NCBI GenBank assembly: GCA_000961805.1
Contig: LADV01000026.1
Coordinates: 1 to 18,596 of the forward strand
Direction: 5' to 3'
From: Peptococcaceae bacterium BRH_c23
Lineage (GTDB): Bacteria; Bacillota_B; Desulfitobacteriia; Desulfitobacteriales; Desulfitobacteriaceae
Length of the DNA stretch: 18,596 nt
The notes beneath the pieces are model-generated. The model was not told the DNA's origin and ran no database searches. It worked only from the letters and a program-made list of their open reading frames with translations. Positions 7,859-14,306 of this stretch are shown piece by piece (within the stretch, counting starts at the first letter, position 1; each line of letters begins with the position of its first letter). The position numbers and the translations under genes were made by a program.

Positions 7859-8698
7859 CTAATTGCGGGAGCGTGGGTCAAGCATATCTCTAACCCCATC
7901 ACCCAATAAATTGAACCCTATGACCGTAAAGAATATAGCAATGCCTGGACAGGTTGCATACCACCATTGATCGAGCAAGAAGGTTCTGCCCATACTAACC
8001 ATTGCACCCCATTCAGCCTCCGGAGGTTGAGCGCCTAAACCAATGAACGACAGTGCGGCAGCAATAAGGATAGCCTCCCCAATTCCTAAACTTGCCTGAA
8101 CAACGACAGGTGCCAAACAGTTCGGTATAATATGACGGCTGATAATCCAAGCCTTGGGTGCACCAAAGGTTTGAGCTGCTTTGACAAATTGTCTTTCTTT
8201 GATGGACAGGGTCTGGCCTCGGACCAGACGGACATAAACAGGAATTTTCACAATAGCTACAGCAAGTATACTATTGTGAAAATTTGGGCCTAAAGCCGCT
8301 GATAGAGCAAGGGCTAAAACCAGACTTGGAAAGGCCAACATGATATCCATAAGTCGCATGAGCAATGAATCAACTTTGCCGCCTAAAAATCCTGAAATAC
8401 TGCCAAAGATTATACCAAAAATACCGGCGATGCCAACAATCCCCACCCCAGCTAAAAGAGAAAGTCTTGCTCCGTAAATTATACGACTTAGAATGTCACG
8501 CCCCAGCTCATCCGTACCTAAAAGATAGATACTGTTAGGTGGTTTCAAACGGTCTACCAGATGCATGGTATAGGGATTATGCGGTGAAATTAACGGGGCT
8601 GCAAGAGCCAGCAGCATAACCAAAGAAATAATGATCATTCCAATTACGGTCAAGGGGTAACGCTTTGTAAAATAATGAAAATATCTTAGTTCAACCAA
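7859..8698 (-). CDS. Peptide ABC transporter permease, OppC/DppC type
   Basis: Inner-membrane permease of 279 residues. It has the short N-terminal region and first helix typical of OppC (KRYPLTVIGMIIISLVMLLALAA), the conserved loop LLGTDELGRDILSRIIYGAR, and an EAA loop (ERQFVKAAQTFGAPKAWIISRH) that contacts the ATPases. The chosen start is TTG 8698, just after the stop of the OppB-type gene, with GGGGTGA (overlapping that stop) 7 nt upstream. An ATG at 8749 would add 17 residues and overlap the previous gene by 44 nt without a good site. The start is the only uncertain point. Confidence 0.88.
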   Translation of the reverse strand: MVELRYFHYFTKRYPLTVIGMIIISLVMLLALAAPLISPHNPYTMHLVDRLKPPNSIYLLGTDELGRDILSRIIYGARLSLLAGVGIVGIAGIFGIIFGSISGFLGGKVDSLLMRLMDIMLAFPSLVLALALSAALGPNFHNSILAVAIVKIPVYVRLVRGQTLSIKERQFVKAAQTFGAPKAWIISRHIIPNCLAPVVVQASLGIGEAILIAAALSFIGLGAQPPEAEWGAMVSMGRTFLLDQWWYATCPGIAIFFTVIGFNLLGDGVRDMLDPRSRN

Positions 8699-8705
8699 AG
8701 TCAGT

Positions 8706-9716
8706 TCACCCCTTAATTTGCGGATCGAGTATAGGATAGAGCAGATCAACGAGCATATTAATCAAGACATAGATGAGCGCTACTAAAATTGTAAAACCCA
8801 TAATCGCTGGGAAATCCAAAAAGGAAATTGAATCAACAACATATTTACCCATACCCGGCCAGGCAAAAATCGTTTCAGTTATAATCGCTCCGCCCAAAAG
8901 CTCTCCGAATGTTAAGCCAATAACTGTGACTGTAGGTATTAAAGCATTGCGCAAAGCATGCCGATAAATGATTCTCTTACGGGGAATCCCATTAGAAACT
9001 GCCGTCTTAATATAGTCCAACTCAAGCACCTCGATCATACTGGCCCTTACCTGGCGGGCAATAGTAGCGAGTTGAATGTAACCTAAACAGATGGACGGTA
9101 AAACCAGATGGAGCATACTACTCTTGAGAGCAACCCAGTCTCCCGATAAAACACTGTCCAATACGTAAAGCCCGGTTATATGAGTCGGCGGATTAATAAA
9201 CGAGTCAATTCTACCGGACCCGGGAAGCCAGCCCAAATATTTATAGAATAGCAGCAAAACCACCAAACCCAGCCAAAACAACGGTGTGGATACTCCTAAA
9301 ATTGCAAAAACCCGGGTAGCATGATCAATTAGAGTATCACGGTAAGCAGCCGAAAGTAAACCGAGAACGACGCCGATGATTACCGCAAATCCCATGGCAA
9401 ATAGTGTTAATTCAATGGTTGCCGGAAAATAAGTTAACAATTCGCTCAGAACAGGACGCTGGGTTCGGATGGAGATTCCCATATCCCCCTGCACTAGACC
9501 CCACAAATAGTCAAGGTATTGGAACCAAACCGGTTTATCAAGGCCCAAGGCATGTCTCATACTTTCCAAAGTTTGGGCATCTGCCCTTTGTCCAATAAGC
9601 ATGCGTGCCGGATCACCCGGCACGACATGCGAAACAAGAAAAGTTACAAGAGTAACACCTAAGAGAACAATCAGGAGCTGGCTTAGCCATTTAGCTAAAA
9701 ATTTGATGCGACTCAT
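8706..9716 (-). CDS. Peptide ABC transporter permease, OppB/DppB type
   Basis: Inner-membrane permease of 336 residues with six predicted helices. Family features are VTLVTFLVSHVVPGDPARMLIG near the N-terminus, GDMGISIRTQRPV in the first periplasmic loop, and the EAA loop (EVLELDYIKTAVSNGIPRKRII, then RHALRNALIP) that docks on the ATPases. The annotated start is ATG 9716, 13 nt after the stop of the binding-protein gene, with GGGG about 8 nt upstream. The open frame to 9785 would overlap that gene by 56 nt. It forms the translocation path with the OppC-type permease. The sequence is closer to the dipeptide/nickel branch (DppB/NikB) than to classical OppB, judged by eye. Confidence 0.91.
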   Translation of the reverse strand: MSRIKFLAKWLSQLLIVLLGVTLVTFLVSHVVPGDPARMLIGQRADAQTLESMRHALGLDKPVWFQYLDYLWGLVQGDMGISIRTQRPVLSELLTYFPATIELTLFAMGFAVIIGVVLGLLSAAYRDTLIDHATRVFAILGVSTPLFWLGLVVLLLFYKYLGWLPGSGRIDSFINPPTHITGLYVLDSVLSGDWVALKSSMLHLVLPSICLGYIQLATIARQVRASMIEVLELDYIKTAVSNGIPRKRIIYRHALRNALIPTVTVIGLTFGELLGGAIITETIFAWPGMGKYVVDSISFLDFPAIMGFTILVALIYVLINMLVDLLYPILDPQIKG

Positions 9717-9729
9717 TCTGCTACCCCAT

Positions 9730-11286
9730 TTACTTGTTAATCGTTTGGAAATTATACATATCCTCAAGCATTGGGTTAAAGACAAAACCTTGCACAGATT
9801 TCCGCATAGGTAATTGATAGTTTTTCTGTACTAGGAAGACATAAGGGGCATCCTGCATAATGAGCTCCTGGGCCTGTTTATACAGTTCCGTTCTTTGGAC
9901 CGGATCATTAATACTGGCTGCTTGTCGGACAAATTGATCAACTTTGTCATTTTTGTAGAAGGCTCGGTTGCCGGCTAAACCGAAGTTTTTGGAATCAAAC
10001 CAGTAATTCATAAACATGTAGGGATCGGCATAATCAGGACTCCAAACACCTAGCGTCAGTTCAAAGTCCCCTTTATCAATTTTTTCCCGTTGAGTAGCAT
10101 AAGCAATTTTTTGCAGGTTAACTTTAATTCCGATCTCAGCGAGATTATTTTGGATGATTTGAGCTTCTTGCTCCCACCAGGCTTTACGATCAGAATACAT
10201 CAAATTAAATGTCAAGTCCTTGACTCCGGCTTCCTGTAAAAGAGACTTAGCCTTTTCAAGGTTTCTGGTATACTGGAATAAGTCTGGCTGATAACCCCAT
10301 AGCCCCTTCGGAATAGGACCGCGCATTTGGGTAGCATTTCCCTGCCAAACACTGGAAATAATCCCCTGATAGTCTATAGCATAAGAAATCGCTTGCCGTA
10401 CTTTAGGATTATTAAGTGTCGACTTTTGAGTATTTAAGTAAACATAATCGACCATTAGACTTGGTGTATCGAACACCACTAAATCCGCATTTTTCTTTAA
10501 TTCTTTGATTTGATCAACCGGAATACTTTCAGCTATGTCAACATCGCCTTTTTCCAAAGCCATGCGCTGTGCCGATGGGTCTTTGATGATTTTTACCATA
10601 ATTGTGTTTAACTTAGGTTTTTCACCTGGGTAATTGGGATTAGCCGTTAATTTAAGATACTGTTCCGGAACCCACTCCGACAAAATGTAAGCACCACTAC
10701 CGGCAGTGTGAGCAGCTAACCAGTTTTGTCCCATATCCCCATCCTTCTCTTGCTTCATAACAACAGGGTTGACTATTCCACCGCCATTAGTCGCTAAAGT
10801 AGAAAGGAAGGGAGGAAAGACGGTTTTTAGTTTAAATTGTACGGTTTTCGGATCAACTGCCGTTACACTTTCCAAACTTGGAAATGCATCAGATGGTCCT
10901 TTTTTTACGTTCATTAACCTGTCAAAGGAAAATTTAACGGCTGCAGCATCTAAACTTGTACTATCTTCAAATTTAAGATTATCGTTCAGATGAAAGGTCC
11001 AAGTTAATCCGTCCTGTGAAACATCCCATGACTTCGCTAAACCAGGTTCGACTTCAGTACTACTCCCTTTGAAGTTAACAAGACGCTCATAAGCAGGATA
11101 ACATATTTTCCAGGCTGAATTGTCCATGGCCACAGCAGGATCAATTGTCCCGAAATCCGCCGCAGTCGCTACCACCAAAGTTTTATCCTGTGTTGAAGAC
11201 GCTTGAGGTGTATTCGCTGACTTAGCACAACCGACTAAGTTCGCCAACACCAGGAAACTAAGCACCAGAACCAATACTCTTTTCAT
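9730..11286 (-). CDS. Peptide-binding lipoprotein, SBP family 5 (OppA/DppA type)
   Basis: Extracytoplasmic solute-binding protein of 518 residues. A short basic N-terminus (MKR) and hydrophobic segment end in the lipobox LVGC, so Cys20 should be lipid-anchored. The mature protein follows the SBP_bac_5 pattern: LVVATAADFGTIDPA, YERLV, VEPGLAKSWDVSQDGLTWTFHL and, near the middle, VRQAISYAIDYQGI. A GTG at 11301 is in frame, but ATG 11286 is chosen because GGAGGAG lies 8 nt before it and the signal peptide then begins normally. It is first in the operon and captures the substrate for the two permeases. The substrate is probably short peptides given the aminopeptidase in the operon; the sequence alone does not rule out other family 5 ligands. 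Confidence 0.92.
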   Translation of the reverse strand: MKRVLVLVLSFLVLANLVGCAKSANTPQASSTQDKTLVVATAADFGTIDPAVAMDNSAWKICYPAYERLVNFKGSSTEVEPGLAKSWDVSQDGLTWTFHLNDNLKFEDSTSLDAAAVKFSFDRLMNVKKGPSDAFPSLESVTAVDPKTVQFKLKTVFPPFLSTLATNGGGIVNPVVMKQEKDGDMGQNWLAAHTAGSGAYILSEWVPEQYLKLTANPNYPGEKPKLNTIMVKIIKDPSAQRMALEKGDVDIAESIPVDQIKELKKNADLVVFDTPSLMVDYVYLNTQKSTLNNPKVRQAISYAIDYQGIISSVWQGNATQMRGPIPKGLWGYQPDLFQYTRNLEKAKSLLQEAGVKDLTFNLMYSDRKAWWEQEAQIIQNNLAEIGIKVNLQKIAYATQREKIDKGDFELTLGVWSPDYADPYMFMNYWFDSKNFGLAGNRAFYKNDKVDQFVRQAASINDPVQRTELYKQAQELIMQDAPYVFLVQKNYQLPMRKSVQGFVFNPMLEDMYNFQTINK

Positions 11287-11441
11287 TTTGCTCTCCTCCA
11301 CTTCTTAAAATAGTTCTAAAAAATTTTTATAGTAAAAATATATTGTTCACCCCCTTTATTTGGCGACCTTAAAGCAACTTACTAACAATGTTCAATGTGG
11401 TTAAATTTTTTTAATGTGAGTGAATAAAAAAACAAAAACAA

Positions 11442-11472
11442 ACCAGTTCGGGCTTTTGCAGCTCGAACCTGA
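11442..11472 (-). terminator. Hairpin with long T-run inside the opp leader
   Basis: On the - strand, GGTTCGAGC and GCCCGAAC pair around a TGCAAAA loop (8 bp with one wobble, plus two outer pairs past a bulged base), followed at once by GGTTTGTTTTTGTTTTTTT. This is a strong intrinsic terminator layout. It lies about 155 nt before the oppA-type start and about 130-160 nt after the predicted transcription start, so it either attenuates the operon or ends a separate short RNA. Confidence 0.7.
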
Positions 11473-11581
11473 TCTCTCTATATACAACAAAGGCTCCAGA
11501 CAAATTACTCTAAAGCATTGTGTCAGGAGCCTCATTGCTCTTAGATATGAAAGGAAAAAAGTCCTTAAGATAAAAGGAACT

Positions 11582-11600
11582 TAAATATTCCGAATATTTA
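11582..11600. promoter_or_regulatory. Perfect 19-bp palindrome, CodY-box-like operator
   Basis: TAAATATTC-C-GAATATTTA: 9-bp arms around a single central base. The inner 15 bp match the CodY consensus AATTTTCWGAAAATT at 12 of 15 positions. It begins about 7 nt after the -10 box, that is, at the predicted transcription start, a position where a repressor would block transcription. CodY commonly represses peptide and branched-chain amino-acid uptake genes in Firmicutes (known), but its use here is inferred; the XRE/cupin regulator of the operon is another possible binder. Confidence 0.55.
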
Positions 11601-11606
11601 TATATT

Positions 11607-11634
11607 ATTATATTCTTTACAATCTCAATGTCAA
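11607..11634 (-). promoter_or_regulatory. Consensus sigma-A promoter of the peptide operon
   Basis: On the - strand, TTGACA (11634-11629) and TATAAT (11612-11607), both perfect matches to consensus, with a 16-nt spacer in AT-rich surroundings. It drives leftwards into the leader and the peptide transport operon. A second, weaker possibility nearer the gene is TATAAA around 11325 without a good -35. Confidence 0.75.
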
Positions 11635-11770
11635 GGGTGGAAAATAATTGTATACAAAATACCTATTTAATGACCGCATTCATCATCTTCTTAAAACTCT
11701 AGTCCTTTTTGGATTTTCTCACAGTACTCTTCAGACTACAAAAATTTAGTCAAATAAAAAAAGCAGTTCA

Positions 11771-12385
11771 TCAATTAACTCGAGCTCGTCCAAGGTAAGC
11801 CTCATGGATAGATGAGTCGGCAATTATTTCCTCAGAATTGCCACTATGTGTAATCCCGCCTCTTTCCATCACCATGACGCTGTCAGCCACTTTTAGAGCT
11901 GATTTGGTATTCTGCTCTACGAGGACTATCGTGACTCCGGTCTTTTTTAACTGGACCAAAATGGACATTATTTCCCGTACTACTAAGGGAGCTAACCCAA
12001 TCGAAGGTTCATCCAACATCAAGAGGGCAGGACGAGACATTAAGCCTCTCCCAATCGCCAACATCTGCTGCAAGCCACCACTTAAGCTGCCCGCCTGATC
12101 ACTCTCTCTACCTTTCAAAGCCGGAAAAATCTCTAGTATTTCTTGGACATCGTTCCTTAATCCTGGCTTACTTATGCGGTAACGGTGAAAAGCCCCCAAC
12201 ATCAGGTTGTCTAGGACACTCAAGGTGCTGAAAAGTTCTCTTTTTTCCGGAACTAGGCTGATCCCTTGCCTCACAACTTGTTCCGTCTTGTGGCCGGTTA
12301 TCGATTTACCTTTAAAAATTATCTTCCCTGTGGCAGGCCTGTACAATCCGACTACAGGATCAATAACAGCCACAAAATGATCCAA
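11771..12385 (-). pseudogene. livF: 5'-truncated livF, branched-chain amino-acid ABC ATPase
   Basis: The open frame encodes 204 residues, but only the part after about residue 12 (from VGLYRPATGKIIF, about 12350 leftwards) is LivF. The first residues (MDHFVAVIDP) are the livM DNA read in another frame. Signature LSGGLQQMLAIGRGLMS and Walker B LLMLDEPSIGLAP are intact, as is the EQN region near the C-terminus. The N-terminal segment of a normal 235-residue LivF, with the Walker A P-loop, is missing, so the product could not bind ATP in the normal way. There is no ribosome binding site for it. The upstream livG expected in this operon is absent. This is the 3' side of a deletion joining livM to livF. 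Confidence 0.85.
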
Positions 12386-12867
12386 ACTAGTAGATAGAAT
12401 TTCTGATCACTGTCAAAACTAAGACTGCCGATGGAAAGATTGGGGATCCCGCTGATTCCTGACGGTCCTCCGGTTAGTTCGCCGCCCTCGTTGAAGAAAA
12501 TATGCACCAAAATCCCAAAACCGAGGGTCGCTAAGGCCAGATAAAGTTCACGCAACTTCAAGGTTTGCCGGCCGATGAGCCCTGCAATGATTCCCGGCAG
12601 GATTACTGAGGCCAAAAGCGCTAAAAGTGTGGGCCACTGAAACTGAGTTGTCAGTATTGCTGCCGCGTATCCGCCCAATCCAAAAAATGCAGCATGCCCA
12701 AAGGATACCTGACCTGCATATCCCATCAGGATTCCTAAGCCCTGTACGATAATTGCATAAAGACCGATGATGACTAGCGTGCTGTACAGGTAATTACTCT
12801 CAACAATCAGAGGAATTATGAGCAGTAGCAGTAGTAGGATCAATCCCCGCTGATTTTTTAGTTCCAT
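12352..12867 (-). pseudogene. livM: 3'-truncated livM, branched-chain amino-acid permease
   Basis: The frame encodes 171 residues, about half of a usual LivM (around 300-340). The N-terminal half is well preserved: several membrane helices and the family motif LGILMGYAGQVSFGHAAFFGLGGY, then LALATLGFGILVHI and GGPSGISGIP. After LLVWIILWLLLIL the frame meets TAG exactly where sequence from livF begins. The lost half contains the cytoplasmic loop that docks on the ATPases, so a functional permease is unlikely. It starts at ATG 12867, 49 nt after the livJ-livH fusion, with only a weak ribosome binding site. Confidence 0.85.
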
Positions 12868-12916
12868 TTTATAACCATGCCTTTCGCCTCAACCTCTCAT
12901 CTACAAGTTTATAAAA

Positions 12917-14110
12917 TCATATTTTCCTCTCTCTGATCGCCCCAATAATTCCCTCCGGTCGAAACAAGAGAACTCCCAGTAAAATAATCATGGAAATAGC
13001 ATCTTTTAACCACACGCCTGAAATACCGACAAATCCCTGCGTCTTTTCCAACTCTTCCCTGATTGCCACACGATCCGGACCGGCCTTCTCTAGGGCACTT
13101 ACTAACAGATTGAAGGCATCCCAGGCATATCCTCCAAAGGAATTAGGCTCAGCATTGTACTTCTTGGCATAATCTGCGATGTAACTTTCCAGTACTTTTT
13201 TCTGGGGATCATTATCCGGGATTTGCTGAGCCACTGAAAGTTTTCCGATCGGCAGGAGAGCACCATCGGCTGCGCCTTGAGCAAGATCAATGAATTTTTG
13301 ATTCCCTACCCCATGGCTATGAATCAGTGGAATCGCAAGACCTATGTCTTTGAAATTCTTGGTCAGAATGGAGGCCGAAGGTGGGATGGCCCATACTATC
13401 GCGACTTGAGCCCCGCTCGCCTTAACCTTGGTTAGCTGCGGCGTCATATCCTTGTCATTGGCATCAAATTTTTCTTCAGCTACGATATTGATCCCGCTAT
13501 CCTTCACAGCAGCAGAGATTGCTTTCTTACCATTGTCGCCGAAGGAGTTATTCATATACAAAAAAGCAACGTTATTCAGGTTGTTTTTCTTGAGGTAGCT
13601 AATAATCTTACTGATCATCACAATATCACTTTGGGCTGTTTTATAGACCCATTGCCGCTCGCTAGTCGGCTCTACAATACTACTGGCAGCCGCCAAGGAA
13701 ATCATGGGAACTTTTTCACTTTCCACCGTCTTAATCATCGCCATGGAGGTTCCGCTCGAGCTGGCCCCTAGGATGGCAAGGGCACCTTTTTCGATTAGGG
13801 TTTTAACGGCCAGAACACTTTCCGTTTCGTCACTTTTGTTATCCATGATCGTTAACTCAATGGGATGTCCTTTCACTCCGCCCTTAGCGTTAAGCTGTTC
13901 AACCATCATGAGCAAGGTGTCACGCTCAGGGACTCCGAGGGAAGATGAGTTGCCGCTAATATCTAAGACGGCCCCAATTTTGTAGGGTTCATTTCCGTTC
14001 GTACTCTTCACTGTAGTTTCCTTAGCCGGGCTGCAGGCACTGATCAGTAAGCTTAATACCAACAGAAGTGCAAGCCATAGTTTACCTTTTAATCCAGTTG
14101 TCATTTTCAT
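12917..14110 (-). CDS. livJ: LivJ-type binding lipoprotein fused in frame to the end of LivH
   Basis: 397 residues in one open frame. The first part is a branched-chain amino-acid binding lipoprotein: signal peptide ending LLISAC (lipid Cys at residue 26), IGAVLDISGNSSSLGVPERD, GASSSGTSMAM, and FGGYAWDAFNLLVSAL near the end. After KTQGFVGISGVW the LivJ C-terminus is missing; instead come LKDAISMIILLGVLLFRPEGIIGAIRERKI-like residues typical of the C-terminal end of LivH permease (last helix and FRPEG motif). The join is near 13005-13015. ATG 14110 is chosen since AAGGAG lies 8 nt upstream; a GTG at 14119 is also in frame. The product might still fold as a binding protein but with a C-terminal hydrophobic tail. 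With permease and ATPases broken it cannot serve normal import. Confidence 0.85.
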   Translation of the reverse strand: MKMTTGLKGKLWLALLLVLSLLISACSPAKETTVKSTNGNEPYKIGAVLDISGNSSSLGVPERDTLLMMVEQLNAKGGVKGHPIELTIMDNKSDETESVLAVKTLIEKGALAILGASSSGTSMAMIKTVESEKVPMISLAAASSIVEPTSERQWVYKTAQSDIVMISKIISYLKKNNLNNVAFLYMNNSFGDNGKKAISAAVKDSGINIVAEEKFDANDKDMTPQLTKVKASGAQVAIVWAIPPSASILTKNFKDIGLAIPLIHSHGVGNQKFIDLAQGAADGALLPIGKLSVAQQIPDNDPQKKVLESYIADYAKKYNAEPNSFGGYAWDAFNLLVSALEKAGPDRVAIREELEKTQGFVGISGVWLKDAISMIILLGVLLFRPEGIIGAIRERKI

Positions 14111-14216
14111 GGGGATCACTCCTTACAATTTTGTTTTACAAGGGTCAACTTTAGTTGAATGAGTCACTAAGTCATCAGCTGTTCAGCCTTTCACCTCCCT
14201 ATTAACAGAATAAAGA

Positions 14217-14284
14217 ACAAAAAAATAAACACCTCTCATCCCTAATAAGGACAAAAAGTGTTATTACGCGGTACCGCCCAGATT
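14217..14284 (-). promoter_or_regulatory. T-box leader remnant: antiterminator motif plus terminator
   Basis: On the - strand, TGGGCGGTACCGCG (14280-14267) matches the T-box core GGGTGGTACCGCG except for one base, T to C in the TGGN bulge that pairs with the tRNA 3' end. It is followed by a terminator hairpin (14262-14228: AACACTTTTTGTCCT pairing with AGGGATGAGAGGTGTT, several G-U pairs) and a T-rich run (TATTTTTTT). The base after GG is T, matching a tRNA with discriminator A, as in Leu, Ile and Val tRNAs. Only about 25 nt separate the motif from the upstream gene stop, so Stem I with its specifier codon is absent. It precedes livJ at the expected place. Confidence 0.75.
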
Positions 14285-14306
14285 GGGCCTGTAAAAAAGA
14301 TAGTTT

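Larger units (their letters stand above)
11440..11600 (-). ncRNA. Structured leader or short RNA upstream of the peptide operon
   Basis: Predicted transcript from about 11600 (start inferred from the promoter at 11607-11634) to the T-run at 11420-11443. It contains three hairpins in series: AAGTTCCTT/AAGGACTT (11582-11559, one bulge, followed by TTTT), GGCTCCTGACA/TGTCTGGAGCC (11531-11492, one T/T mismatch, 18-nt loop), and the terminator hairpin at 11472-11442. No riboswitch or T-box signature was recognised, and there is no obvious leader peptide. If transcription reads through, the whole leader before the binding-protein gene is about 315 nt. Confidence 0.5.

Noticed and set aside
12352..12385. 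Start codon at 12385 as a true start for LivF
   Set aside because: The first residues are livM DNA in another frame, with no ribosome binding site. The frame is an accident of the deletion join.
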